A DNA stretch of 64,000 nucleotides from Thauera butanivorans NBRC 103042 (GCF_001591165.1 NZ_BCUG01000014.1:30703-94702); one strand, 5' to 3'; counted from the first letter of the stretch, positions 17,250 through 26,461 are shown. Notes: generated from the sequence alone by a model not told the origin. Made by a program: numbers and translations.

Positions 17250-18677
17250 TCATCGCCTGGCGTCCGTGGACATCGCCGGCTTGCAGGCGAGTTCGACCTC
17301 GACGCACAGGCCACGCCCGCCGGGGCCGTCCTTCATGCTCACGCGGCCGCCGTGGGCATCGCAGATTTCGCGCACGATCGACAGCCCCAGGCCGCTGCCC
17401 TCGCTGTTGCCCTGGCCGAGGATGCGATAGAAGCGATGGAACACGTTCTCGCGCTCGGCCTCGGGAATGCCGGGCCCCTGGTCGCAGACGCTGATCATCG
17501 CCTGCCCGTCGAAGGCGGCCAGCGCCAGCGTGACCTGGCTCTCGGCCGGGCTGTAGCGGATCGCGTTGTCCAGCAGGTTGGCCACCATTTCGCGCAGCAT
17601 CGGCCCGTTGCCCTCGATCGGAACGCTGCGGCCCAGCCCTTCGAAGGCGAGATCGATCCCCCTGGTCAGGGCCAGCGGCACCAGGTCCATCGCCACGTCC
17701 TTCACCAGCGCATCGAGATCGACGGTCGTGCGCTCGCCGATGAAACCGTCGTCGGACTCTGCGCGCGACATCGTCAGCATCTGGTTGACCAGCCGCCGGG
17801 CGCTGCGGATGCTCCTGTGCAGGCCGGCAAAGGTGTTCAGCATCTCTTCCGGGTCGGACAGCCGCAGGCCGTATTCGGTCTGGGTGCCGAGAACGGCGAG
17901 CGGGGTGCGGATCTGGTGCGCGGCATCGGCAAGGAAGCGGCGGCGGGCGACGAGCATGGCCGACAGCCGTTCCATGTGGTGGTTGATGGCGTCGATCAGC
18001 GGCGCGACTTCGCTCGGCACCTTGTCCGCCACCACCGGCATCAGATCCTCGGCATCGCGCCGGCGCATGGTATCGCGCAGTTCGAGCAGCGGACGGAAGG
18101 CCGAATCCAGCGCCAGCACCATGACGATACCGCCCACCAGGATCAGCGCGAGCTGGAAACGCATGCTGTCCAGGAACAGGTCGCGGGCGAGTGCATTGCG
18201 GGTGTCGGTGGTTTCCGCGAACAGGATCGTCACCCGGTCATCGACCGGCACCGCGGGGTCGTAGAGCCGCTTGCGCATCGCCGCCAGGCGCACCGCATAG
18301 CCGCGATAGGCGGCATCGGAAATACGGACTTCGCCGATGTCCGGCAACTCCTGCGGCGGCAGCAGGTCGCCGTAGCCGGTCAGCACCGTGCCGGCAGCGT
18401 CGATCACCGCGTGGTAGATGCGCTCCTGCGCGGCATCCTCGAACGCGGCATAGGGAATGTCGAGCTGTATTTCGCCGTCGAGCGAATGCACGCGCTCGGC
18501 CACGGCGCGGATCGAAGCAGTGAGTGCGCTGTCGTAAGCGCGGTTGACGCCTTCGAGCGCACTGCGGTAGGACAGCAGCGCATTGATGCCCAGCAGCACG
18601 GCCAGCGGCGGCAGCAGCCACAGCGCGATGCGCCGGCGCAGACTGCCACGGGCCGGATGCTCGGCGTGCGACCTCAA
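17250..18677 (-). CDS. TctE-like sensor histidine kinase
   Basis: A 475-residue inner-membrane kinase. TM1 is at residues ~17-36 (IALWLLPPLAVLLGINALL), a periplasmic 2CSK_N-type sensor domain spans ~37-172, TM2 ~174-191, then HAMP, a dimerisation domain with His254 in FLADAAHQIRTPL, and an ATPase domain with NLLDNAIRYS, DQGPGIP and GSGLGLSIV. No ATG lies near TM1; a TTG at 18677 overlaps the regulator's stop as TTGA, implying coupling. It pairs with the regulator at 18674 and resembles TctE/QseC kinases controlling carboxylate or metal uptake. The signal is unknown. Confidence 0.9.
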   Translation of the reverse strand: MRSHAEHPARGSLRRRIALWLLPPLAVLLGINALLSYRSALEGVNRAYDSALTASIRAVAERVHSLDGEIQLDIPYAAFEDAAQERIYHAVIDAAGTVLTGYGDLLPPQELPDIGEVRISDAAYRGYAVRLAAMRKRLYDPAVPVDDRVTILFAETTDTRNALARDLFLDSMRFQLALILVGGIVMVLALDSAFRPLLELRDTMRRRDAEDLMPVVADKVPSEVAPLIDAINHHMERLSAMLVARRRFLADAAHQIRTPLAVLGTQTEYGLRLSDPEEMLNTFAGLHRSIRSARRLVNQMLTMSRAESDDGFIGERTTVDLDALVKDVAMDLVPLALTRGIDLAFEGLGRSVPIEGNGPMLREMVANLLDNAIRYSPAESQVTLALAAFDGQAMISVCDQGPGIPEAERENVFHRFYRILGQGNSEGSGLGLSIVREICDAHGGRVSMKDGPGGRGLCVEVELACKPAMSTDARR

Positions 18678-19351
18678 TCCTTGCCCGCCTCGGTCAGCAG
18701 GTAGCCGAGTCCGCGCAAGGTGCTGATGGCGACGCCCGAGCCTTCGAGCTTCTTGCGCAGGCGGGAGATGTAGATCTCGATGGCCTCGACGCGGGCATCG
18801 GCATCGAAGTCGAACACCTTCTCGAACAGGGCCTCGCGCGCCACCGGGCGGCCGCTGCGCGACAGCAGGACCTCCAGTACCGCCAGTTCGCGCGGCGTCA
18901 GCGCCAGCGTCCTGCCGTCGACCCATGCCAGCCGGGCCGTGGTGTCGAACTTCAGCCGGCCGATGCGCACCATCGGCACGAGGTTGCCGCTGCGACGCAG
19001 CAGCGCCTTGATGCGGGCTTCCAGCTCGGCGAAATCGAAGGGCTTGGCCAGGTAGTCGTCGGCACCGAGGTTGAGGCCGCACACGCGGTCCTCGGTGGCG
19101 CCACGCGCCGTCAGCACCAGCACGGGGGTGGGTGGGCCCTGCTGGCGCTCGCGCAGGCGGCGCAGCACGTCCAGCCCATCCATGCCGGGCAGCGACAGAT
19201 CGAGAATCACCAGATCATAGGACTGCGTGCGCAGCGCAAGGTCGGCGTGGTCGCCGCGTTCGAGCACGTCGACCACGTAGCCGGCCTGGCACAGGGTCCT
19301 GCGGACCCATTCGGCCAGTTCGGTATGGTCTTCGACGAGCAGCAGGCGCAT
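18674..19351 (-). CDS. TctD-like OmpR-family response regulator
   Basis: A 225-residue two-domain regulator. The receiver domain has the phosphoacceptor Asp51 in LVILDLSLPGMDG, the acidic pair in VEDH, Thr82 in LTARG and Lys104 in YLAKPF. The OmpR winged helix (residues ~125-222) includes LTPRELAVLEVLL and VEAIEIYISRLRKKL. It is followed without a gap by its kinase. The solute-binding gene at 19433 starts 81 bp away on the other strand, so the shared intergenic region is the likely target. Confidence 0.93.
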   Translation of the reverse strand: MRLLLVEDHTELAEWVRRTLCQAGYVVDVLERGDHADLALRTQSYDLVILDLSLPGMDGLDVLRRLRERQQGPPTPVLVLTARGATEDRVCGLNLGADDYLAKPFDFAELEARIKALLRRSGNLVPMVRIGRLKFDTTARLAWVDGRTLALTPRELAVLEVLLSRSGRPVAREALFEKVFDFDADARVEAIEIYISRLRKKLEGSGVAISTLRGLGYLLTEAGKD

Positions 19352-19432
19352 GGGATTGAAAGTGAGCAGAAAGCCGGACGTGGGAATATTGACTCAAAAC
19401 GGCAACAGGGCCAATCGACCCGGCGCACAAAA

Positions 19433-20506
19433 ATGGACAAACCCCGGATACGCTGGACGCTTGCGATCCTGCTCGGCCTGGCGTGCGGCAGCACGCCTGC
19501 GCAGGAGCCGCTTTCGCGGGCTCAGCGCGAGGGCAAGGTCGTCATCTACGCCAATACCGACCAGAGCATCGTCCAGCCGCTGATCGACGATTTCGAGGCC
19601 AGCCATCCGGGCATCCGGGTCGAATACCACGACATGAACTCGACCGAGCTGTATCAGCGCATCGTCGCCGAGACGGCCGCCGGCACGCCGCATGCCGATG
19701 TCGCCTGGAGTTCGGCGATGGACCTGCAACTGAAGCTGGTCAACGACGGCTACGCCCAGCCCTACCGTTCGGCGCAGACCGCGGCGCTGCCGGCCTGGGC
19801 CTCGTGGAAGAGCGAGGCCTTCGGCACCACCTACGAACCGGCTGTCATCGTCTACGACCGGCGCGCGCTCTCTGCCGATGAAGCGCCCGACACCCACAGC
19901 GCCCTGATCCGGCTGCTCGACGACCAGCCCGAACGCTTCCGCCACCGCATCGCCAGCTACGACCCGGAACGCTCCGGCCTCGGGCTGCTGCTGCATACGC
20001 AGGACGCGCAGGCGAATCCGACCGCCTTCTGGAGGCTGGCGGAGCAGATGGGCGCGCTGGGCCTGGAGCGCCACGTGTCGACCGAGGACATGCTCGACCG
20101 CATTGCCGCCGGCAAGGTGAGGATCGCCTACAACGTGCTCGGTTCCTATGCCAGCAAGCGCGCCCAGCAGGATTCCGCGCTGGGCGTGATCTGGCCGCGC
20201 GACTACACGCTGGTGCTGTCGCGCGTCGCCTTCATCATGCGCGACGCGCGCAATCCGCCGGCGGCCCGCCTGTGGCTGGACCACACGCTGTCCGTGCACG
20301 GCCAGGCCTTGCTGGTGAAGAACCTCGGGCTGTTCTCGATCCGTACCGACAACGACGCCGACACCGCGACGGCAATGCTGCGGGCAAGGCTGAGCCATGC
20401 CTTCCGGCCGATCGCGATCGGCCCCGGCCTGCTCGCCTATCAGGATCAGGCCAAGCAGCGGGCCTTCCTGCGCCAGTGGGCCGAAGCGACGCGCTCCCCG
20501 CTCTGA
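19433..20506 (+). CDS. Periplasmic solute-binding protein (Fe3+/family-1 type)
   Basis: A 357-residue protein with a signal peptide (TLAILLGLACGSTPAQE, cleavage near residue 23). The mature part starts EGKVVIYANTDQSIVQPLIDDFEASHPGI, the pattern of AfuA/FbpA-like binding proteins for iron or phosphorylated compounds. No permease or ATPase gene follows; the next gene is an AbrB-like membrane protein. Divergence from a TctDE-like system suggests that the protein either is regulated by it or presents ligand to the kinase. The start was chosen at the ATG directly before the signal sequence. Confidence 0.85.
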   Translation: MDKPRIRWTLAILLGLACGSTPAQEPLSRAQREGKVVIYANTDQSIVQPLIDDFEASHPGIRVEYHDMNSTELYQRIVAETAAGTPHADVAWSSAMDLQLKLVNDGYAQPYRSAQTAALPAWASWKSEAFGTTYEPAVIVYDRRALSADEAPDTHSALIRLLDDQPERFRHRIASYDPERSGLGLLLHTQDAQANPTAFWRLAEQMGALGLERHVSTEDMLDRIAAGKVRIAYNVLGSYASKRAQQDSALGVIWPRDYTLVLSRVAFIMRDARNPPAARLWLDHTLSVHGQALLVKNLGLFSIRTDNDADTATAMLRARLSHAFRPIAIGPGLLAYQDQAKQRAFLRQWAEATRSPL

Positions 20507-20552
20507 ACACGCCACGACCGATCGCCACAGGCACATCCCCCCTCTCCTTTCC

Positions 20553-21620
20553 ATGCCCCTGCCACTCCACCCGCTCGCTTCGACCTTCTCCGGCTGGCGC
20601 CGCATCGTCCCCACCCTCGTCATCGCCACCCTTGCCGGCTGGCTCGCCCAGACCGCGACGCTGCCGCTGCCGTGGATGATCGGCCCGCTGTTCGCCATCG
20701 CCGGCTTGCGCATGGGCGACCTGCCGCTACGCCCGTTGCCGGGCGGGCGCCAGGCCGGACAATGGGCCATCGGCACCGCGCTCGGCCTCTATTTCAGCCC
20801 CGCGGTCCTCGCCGAACTCACCGAGCATGCGGTGCTGGTGACGACGGTGGCGTTCGCCGCGCTCGCAGTCGGGTTCGCCTGCGCGATGTTCACGCGGCGC
20901 TTTGCCGGCGTCGACACGCCGACCGCCTTCTTCGCCTCGCTGCCCGGCGGCGCCTCGGAAATGGCGACGCTGGCCGACCGCTTCGGCGGCGCAGTCGACC
21001 GCATCGCGGCCGCGCACGCGCTGCGCGTGATGATGGTGGTATCGGTGGTACCGATTGCGCTGAGCTTCTCCGGCGTCCACGGCACCGACCTGTATACCCC
21101 GCTGATACGCGAGGTGGACATGGCACGCCTGCCGCTGTTGGTCGCCGCCGGCCTGGCCGGGGTGGCGCTGTTCCGCGTGCTGCGCATCGCCAACGGCTGG
21201 GTGCTCGGCTCGCTGCTCGGTGTCGCGCTCGCCACCAGTTCCGGCATCGAGTTGTCGGCCCTGCCGGCCTGGATGGTCAATGGCGGCCAGTTGCTGATCG
21301 GCTGTTCCCTCGGCTGCCGCTTCTCGCGCGAGTTCTTCCGCGCCGCGCCGCGCTTCATGGCGGTGGCCGCGCTGTCGGCAGTGCTGTCGATCGTGCTCTG
21401 CCTTGCGCTCGCCGCGCTGTTCGCTGCGGCCACGGAAGTTCCGCTGGCGACGCTCGCGCTCGCCGCCGCGCCGGGCGGCGTGGCCGAGATGTGCATCACC
21501 GCCAAGGTGCTGCAGCTCGGCGTGCCGCTGATCACCGTCTGCCACGTGCTGCGCGTCGTCGTGCTGACGCTGGGGGCGCAATGGACCTTCGGCCTGTTCC
21601 GCCGCCTGATCGCGGCCTGA
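20553..21620 (+). CDS. AbrB-family membrane protein (COG3180, ammonia-monooxygenase-like)
   Basis: A 355-residue integral membrane protein with about ten helices and two related halves. Both halves contain the family motif: PLPWMIGPLF near residue 35 with SLPGGASEMATLADRFGG near 127, and a second LAAAPGGVAEMCITAKVLQLGVPLI near 310. The name AbrB here refers to a membrane-protein duplication family, not the DNA-binding AbrB. Function is unproven; transport is the usual guess. It starts 46 bp after the solute-binding gene and is probably in the same transcript. Confidence 0.85.
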   Translation: MPLPLHPLASTFSGWRRIVPTLVIATLAGWLAQTATLPLPWMIGPLFAIAGLRMGDLPLRPLPGGRQAGQWAIGTALGLYFSPAVLAELTEHAVLVTTVAFAALAVGFACAMFTRRFAGVDTPTAFFASLPGGASEMATLADRFGGAVDRIAAAHALRVMMVVSVVPIALSFSGVHGTDLYTPLIREVDMARLPLLVAAGLAGVALFRVLRIANGWVLGSLLGVALATSSGIELSALPAWMVNGGQLLIGCSLGCRFSREFFRAAPRFMAVAALSAVLSIVLCLALAALFAAATEVPLATLALAAAPGGVAEMCITAKVLQLGVPLITVCHVLRVVVLTLGAQWTFGLFRRLIAA

Positions 21621-21648
21621 GCATCGCCCGGGCCGCCACGGCGCGGGC

Positions 21649-22083
21649 CTAGCCGCGTTCGCCCGGCGCCGGGCCGCCGGCCGCGGGTGAAATCAGGCGC
21701 GGCCGCCCGCCCTGGTCGAGGGCAACGAAAACGAAGCTCGCGTCGGTGACCTTGACCTGCTCCTCGCCGTCGCGCGAACGCCGCCAGGCTTCGACCTCGA
21801 TCGTCATCGAGCTGCGGCCGACGCGCACGATCTCGGCGTGCAGGCTGACCTCGTCGCCGATGAATACCGGACGCAGGAAAGTGATGCGGTCCACCGACAC
21901 GGTGGCACAGCGGCTGCGCGCGCGGCGCGCGGCGACGTTGCCGGCGGCAAGGTCCATCTGCGCCATCAGCCAGCCGCCGAAGATGTCGCCGGCGGGATTG
22001 GCGTCGGCGGGCATGGCGATGGTCCGGATCGCGGGCTCGCCGCGGGGCCTGGAAAGCTCGGGGTTGGGGGAAACGTCGTTCAT
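21649..22083 (-). CDS. YciA-type acyl-CoA thioesterase
   Basis: A 144-residue hotdog-fold thioesterase that hydrolyses acyl-CoA. Family motifs are RTIAMPADANPAGDIFGGWLMAQMD (with the Asn-Asp of the active site), a Val-Asp-Arg-Ile-Thr-Phe strand and VEAWRRSRDGEEQVKVTDASFVFVALD. YciA proteins form hexamers and bind CoA. Proline- and glycine-rich tails flank the core. It lies downstream of the ATP-citrate-lyase-like genes and an amidohydrolase stub on the same strand, and may share their transcript. Confidence 0.9.
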   Translation of the reverse strand: MNDVSPNPELSRPRGEPAIRTIAMPADANPAGDIFGGWLMAQMDLAAGNVAARRARSRCATVSVDRITFLRPVFIGDEVSLHAEIVRVGRSSMTIEVEAWRRSRDGEEQVKVTDASFVFVALDQGGRPRLISPAAGGPAPGERG

Positions 22084-22098
22084 GTCGGCAATGGAAGG

Positions 22099-22176
22099 TC
22101 AGGGCGTGTAGCGCTGCCTGGGCAGGAAGGGCAGGTCATGGTGAAACACATGGGCGTGAATGTCGACCGCCGCCAT
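22099..22176 (-). pseudogene. Amidohydrolase N-terminal stub
   Basis: Minus-strand frame reading MAAVDIHAHVFHHDLPFLP then RQRYTP and a TGA. The D-x-H-x-H metal motif followed by VFHHDLPF and RYTP is the start of TIM-barrel amidohydrolases related to 2-pyrone-4,6-dicarboxylate hydrolase, which are about 280 residues. Here only 25 residues remain and no further part of the gene is seen before the thioesterase ATG 16 nt on. It looks like a gene deleted down to its first exon-sized piece. Family assignment rests on this short motif. Confidence 0.55.
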
Positions 22177-22276
22177 GCGGCACGCCATGAATCGCAGGGA
22201 CGCGGGGACTGCGCCGGGTTTCGGCAACAGCACCGTTCTCCCTGCCGGCTTCATGGCGTGCCTCCCGGCGGCGGGG

Positions 22277-24979
22277 TCAACTGACGAAGCGGCACTTCGA
22301 CGCGGGCGTGCGCGTATCCATGTTGCGCCCGCGGTTCAAGTGGTCGTCGATCTCGGCGGCGCAGCCGAGCATGCGCGCATACAGGAACAGGGTGAACGCA
22401 GCCGATTCGAGCGCGGCTTCGCCGACTTCGCCGGCGCGCCACGGTTGCCAGGTCAGGCGCAGCAGCAGCGCGGCGATCACCGCGTCGATATTGACGCAGT
22501 ACACCGTGCGCGACACCCCGGCCTCGTGCAGTGCGTGCACCAGCGCATGATAGAAGTCGTGGAAGACGTTGGCCTCGCCGCGCGCGGCCATCAACTCGCG
22601 GATGAAGACTTCGCGCGGGTCGAGGTTGACCGGCCGGTCCTTGAACACCGGGTGATTGACGCCGGGGATCTTGCGCAGTTCGGCGCTGCCCGCAGCGCGG
22701 CGCTCGGCCTTGTAGTTCGCGTAGTCTTCGGCGCAGCGCCGCGCCAGCGCCGCGACGTCGATGCCCTGCGCCTCTGCCGGGTCGTCGAGGCCGGTGTCGC
22801 GGAACTGCTCGATCAGGAACTGCACGCCCTCGAAGCCATTGCCGCCATGGGCGTAGCCGGTGTGGCTCAGAAAACCAACGAGCGCCTTGTTGAGCTGCAC
22901 GCGCTGCGGCATTTCCGGCCCGTCGGCCGACACCGCGCCCTTGGCGCCCTGGGCGGAGATCGTGCCGGGGCCGTTGGTGAGCATGATGCCGATCAGGGTC
23001 TGGAGGGCGAACAGGTCGGCCTCCGCCGGCGCGCGCCCGAGCAGCGCGCGGCAGGCGAGTTCGGTCAGCGAGGTTTCGCCGAGCAGTTCGGCTTCGCCGA
23101 CGCCGCAGAAGCTGCCCGGCTCGTGCGCAGCCGCCGGCGCCGAGGCGCCGATCATGGTGCCGATCAGTTGCATCCACCACGGCAGGCACTCGACGGTCAG
23201 GCGCGACACGCGCTTGCGCATCAGCGGTCCCCAGCCGAGCGTCGTCGTGATCGCGGCGAGTACCGCATCGGCGCTGACCGGCCCGTCTAGCTCCCGCAGG
23301 AAGCGCACGAACACCGACCGCGCGCCGCGCGCGGCCAGCCCGGCGAGCATCGCCTCGGCGCGCGGGTCGGCGGACGGCGCACGCAACAGTGCGGTGAATT
23401 CGGCGTCATTGGCGAGCGCGCTGCAGTCGAAGCCGGCGTCGAGCGCGTCGCGCAGGCCCGCGGCGGCGAAGCGCTCGACGAAGGCGGCGGCGATGTTGCG
23501 GGCCGCTTCGGCGCGGCGCGGACCGGCGATCGTGAGCGCAGCGGCGAGCACCGCGTTGGGCGCGCTGCCAGCGGCACGCGCCGCCTCGGCAGCGGCGAGC
23601 ACGGGATCGCCGTGCAAGTTCAGGCAAGCACCGACGGCAACGGCGACGAGCTTGCGGTCGTTGTCGCCGCCGGGCTCGTGCAGCAGCGCGAGGGCGACGT
23701 TCGCTTCCAGCGGCAGGCCTGCGGCATCGAGCACGCGCATGCCGTGCAGGCTGGCGACCTGGGTCGCCGGGTCGAGCTGCGAAGCAGCGGAAGTGTCCTT
23801 CATCGGCGCGCGCGGGAACACCGCGCCCACCTGCTTGGCGAGCGCGGCGATCTGGCTGCCGTAGGGCGCCATCGCCTCGACCACCGGCACGTCGAGCTGC
23901 GGCGGCAGGCTGAGGCCCATGTCGGAGCCAAACCAGGGCTTCAGCTCCATCGTGCCTTCCGGCTCGAAATCCGGCAGCGTGGCGTTGGCGCGCATCACCG
24001 CGGTGAGCGCGGCGGGGATGTGGGCGATGTTGGTGACCACCGCGCCCTTGGCCGAGAACACCGGCTGCTCGGGCGTGTAGATGCCGTCGACGCCGAACTT
24101 GTCCATGAACCAGCGCTCTTTCGCCGCGGCATCGTCCTCGCCGCCGGCCATCGCCCCGGCATGGCCGACGGCGCGCGTGAGCTTGCTCTTCCAGCGGCCG
24201 ACGACGCAGGCCACCACCGGCTTCGTGAACATGGCATCGCGCTCGTAATAGCCGCCGGGTTCGCAATACAGCACGGCGGCCTTGCTGCGCGCATCGTTGG
24301 CGAGTGCGAAGGCGAACTCGGGCGCGGCATAGTGGATGTAGACATCCTTGCCGCTGGAGACCAGCGTCGTCGTGCCCCAGCCGGCCATGCGCAGGTACTG
24401 GGCAATGGTGGTGGTGAAGCCGCCCGAGTTCGACAGCACCGCGATCGAGCCGCGGCGCAGCGTGTCCGACGGATTGTCGCCGCCGAGCGCGCCGCCGATG
24501 CGCACCTGGTTCCAGGCGTCGGCCACGCCGAGGCAGTTGGCGCCGAAGATGTCGATGCCGTGCTGCTGGCCCATGGCGCGGATCTCGCGCGCATCGTGCA
24601 CCGCGATCTTCTCGGTGATGATGAAGATCTTCTTCAGTTCGGGATTGACCCGGATCAGCTCGGCGACGCCGTCGCGCGCGGCCGCGGGCGGCAGATACAC
24701 CACGCCGCAGTTGAAGCGATGGCCGTCGTCGAGGCCTTCGCGCACGCTGTTGTAGACCGGGATGTTGCCGATCGGCGTCTCCAGCACCTGGCCGCGCCGC
24801 CCGGGGGACGTGCCGAACACGACGTTGCCGCCCGACCACGCGTGGCCGACCGGCGTCACTTCGCTCGATTCGCCGCCGAGAATGTTGAGCACGCAGACGC
24901 GGTCGTGCTGCGTTGCGATCTGTGCCAGCGAGTTGACGCCGACGTAATACTTGAAATCACCTGCACCTTGCCGATACAT
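22277..24979 (-). CDS. ATP-citrate-lyase-like large subunit (CoA-ligase alpha plus citrate-synthase domain)
   Basis: A 900-residue fusion. Residues ~1-340 are the CoA-binding/ligase alpha unit of the succinyl-CoA-synthetase type, with phospho-His273 in AVGHAGAMAGG and the swivel strand GSIAVLSNSGGFT. Residues ~620-890 resemble the citrate-synthase lyase domain; its catalytic set is present as His711 (AHGGNG), His776 (IPGVNHPVF) and Asp832 (VNIDAVIAALLL). Between them is a ~230-residue region I cannot assign. Starts 42 bp after the small subunit with a similar GGAGACAGCC leader. Predicted ATP-dependent cleavage of citrate, or of a related acid, to acyl-CoA plus an oxo-acid. Substrate uncertain. 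Confidence 0.78.
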   Translation of the reverse strand: MYRQGAGDFKYYVGVNSLAQIATQHDRVCVLNILGGESSEVTPVGHAWSGGNVVFGTSPGRRGQVLETPIGNIPVYNSVREGLDDGHRFNCGVVYLPPAAARDGVAELIRVNPELKKIFIITEKIAVHDAREIRAMGQQHGIDIFGANCLGVADAWNQVRIGGALGGDNPSDTLRRGSIAVLSNSGGFTTTIAQYLRMAGWGTTTLVSSGKDVYIHYAAPEFAFALANDARSKAAVLYCEPGGYYERDAMFTKPVVACVVGRWKSKLTRAVGHAGAMAGGEDDAAAKERWFMDKFGVDGIYTPEQPVFSAKGAVVTNIAHIPAALTAVMRANATLPDFEPEGTMELKPWFGSDMGLSLPPQLDVPVVEAMAPYGSQIAALAKQVGAVFPRAPMKDTSAASQLDPATQVASLHGMRVLDAAGLPLEANVALALLHEPGGDNDRKLVAVAVGACLNLHGDPVLAAAEAARAAGSAPNAVLAAALTIAGPRRAEAARNIAAAFVERFAAAGLRDALDAGFDCSALANDAEFTALLRAPSADPRAEAMLAGLAARGARSVFVRFLRELDGPVSADAVLAAITTTLGWGPLMRKRVSRLTVECLPWWMQLIGTMIGASAPAAAHEPGSFCGVGEAELLGETSLTELACRALLGRAPAEADLFALQTLIGIMLTNGPGTISAQGAKGAVSADGPEMPQRVQLNKALVGFLSHTGYAHGGNGFEGVQFLIEQFRDTGLDDPAEAQGIDVAALARRCAEDYANYKAERRAAGSAELRKIPGVNHPVFKDRPVNLDPREVFIRELMAARGEANVFHDFYHALVHALHEAGVSRTVYCVNIDAVIAALLLRLTWQPWRAGEVGEAALESAAFTLFLYARMLGCAAEIDDHLNRGRNMDTRTPASKCRFVS

Positions 24980-25021
24980 GGCTGTCTCCTGTTTTCTTGT
25001 CCGTGCCGCGAATTGCCGCGC

Positions 25022-26311
25022 TCAGGCGGCCGTCGCCGCGGGGGCGATGCGCAGCCGCTGGGCGACGGCGTCGCGCCCGCCCGCCTTCATCCATTCGTTG
25101 GCCTCGCGCGCGTAGTCAACGACTTCGCTCATCGCCGAATCGAAGCCGAACAGCCGATAGGGCAGGCCGAGCGCTTCGCAGGTGTCGCGCAGCACGCCCA
25201 GGCCGCGCACGAGGTTGGGGCCGCCGCGCCCGGCAACGACGTAGAGCGGCGTCGGCCCGTGGCTGGCGAAGTGCTCGCGCAGCGCGTCGGACATCGCCCG
25301 GAAGGTCTCGAAGATGTCGGTGTTGTTGGATTTGCCGCCGATGATGAAGAGCACGTTGGACTGGCGCAGCCAGTGCTTGAAGCAGATCGAGGCCACCGTC
25401 TTCATCTTCTCGTAGGGCGGGTTGCCGCCGAAGTCCGAGGAGATGATGGCGTCGTCGCCGAGCATCTCGGTGACGAGCGAGTTGGCACCGCCGCCGAAGG
25501 TGGGCGCCAGGATGGTGCCGCCCTCGTTGATGACGTACACGTCGCTCTGGCCCTGGTGGGTGCGCAACTGGTTGATCTCCTGCTCGAAGTCCGAGTAGTC
25601 GGTGGCGAACAGATGGAGCGGCAGGTTCAGGCGGTGCCAGCGCGGGTCGTCGCGGTCGAAGCCGCATTTGAAGTCGCAGGCCACCGGCGTGAGCCGGCCG
25701 CGGCGGTCGGGGCGCATGCGGATCGGGTTGAGTTCGAGCGTCGTCATGCCGAAGTCGTGGAACAGTTCCCACAGGCGCGGCAGGTGCTGCACCAGCGGCG
25801 AGATGACCTGCTTGGGCGCACCGATGTCGGCGAGCGCGTTGGCGACGACGAAAGCCTTCAGGCCGGTGAGCGGATCGAAGGGGACGCGCGCGACCAGCGA
25901 CTTGTCCAGTTCCTCGATGTCCATGCCGCCCATGTGGGTCAGCGTCATCGTCGGCGCGCGGAACTCGGTCGAATCGGTGATCGAGAAGTAGATCTCGTGC
26001 TCGGCCGGCACCGCGGCCTCGAAAGTGACGCCGTTGGACTTCGACACCTGGTTGCCGTGGCGATGCTCGACGAAATACAGGCGTTCCTTCTCGGCGAGCG
26101 CGGTCTTCAGATCCTTGGCACGGCCGATCAGGCCGGCCTTGCCCTTCTTGCCGACCCCGCCCTTGAACACGGGTTTCACGAACACTGCGCCGTGACGCTC
26201 GATGAGGTCGCGGATCTCTTCCTCGCTGGCATCGGAGCCCAGTATCTCCGGGGTGGGAAAGTCGGCGAAGCGCAGCAGGTGCGCGCCATACTTCATGCCG
26301 TTCACATTCAT
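25022..26311 (-). CDS. ATP-citrate-lyase-like small subunit (ATP-grasp plus citrate-binding domain)
   Basis: A 429-residue protein. The N-terminal half is an ATP-grasp_2 domain (AVFVKPVFKGGVGKKGKAGLIG; TTLELNPIRM). The C-terminal half resembles the citrate-binding domain of ATP-citrate lyase: PTFGGGANSLVTEMLG, SSDFGGNPPYEKM, FIIGGKSNNTDIFETFRAM. It should phosphorylate the His of the large subunit and bind the substrate acid. The ATG at 26311 has GAGGAGACAGCCACC upstream. A porin gene precedes it on the same strand. The acid bound could be citrate or a homologue. Confidence 0.8.
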   Translation of the reverse strand: MNVNGMKYGAHLLRFADFPTPEILGSDASEEEIRDLIERHGAVFVKPVFKGGVGKKGKAGLIGRAKDLKTALAEKERLYFVEHRHGNQVSKSNGVTFEAAVPAEHEIYFSITDSTEFRAPTMTLTHMGGMDIEELDKSLVARVPFDPLTGLKAFVVANALADIGAPKQVISPLVQHLPRLWELFHDFGMTTLELNPIRMRPDRRGRLTPVACDFKCGFDRDDPRWHRLNLPLHLFATDYSDFEQEINQLRTHQGQSDVYVINEGGTILAPTFGGGANSLVTEMLGDDAIISSDFGGNPPYEKMKTVASICFKHWLRQSNVLFIIGGKSNNTDIFETFRAMSDALREHFASHGPTPLYVVAGRGGPNLVRGLGVLRDTCEALGLPYRLFGFDSAMSEVVDYAREANEWMKAGGRDAVAQRLRIAPAATAA

Positions 26312-26383
26312 GGTGGCTGTCTCCTCTGTATGTGTTGTCTGCCAAAACTAGAACGAATGGCTTTCGGAACGCTTTCGCCTCGC

Positions 26384-26432
26384 CGAGCCCCTGCAATGGC
26401 GCGGCTGGATTGCCGCACCATGGCGGGGCTCG
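26384..26432 (-). other. Large imperfect hairpin between porin and lyase-like genes
   Basis: Outer arms CGAGCCCC/GGGGCTCG and inner arms ATGG-T-GCGGC/GCCGC-G-CCAT enclose a six-base loop. It lies in the 150-bp gap between porin stop and small-subunit start. No T run follows, so it may be a processing or stability structure rather than an intrinsic terminator. Confidence 0.5.
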
Positions 26433-26461
26433 GGATCGGCGTGCTTGCCGCGGCTGCGGCG

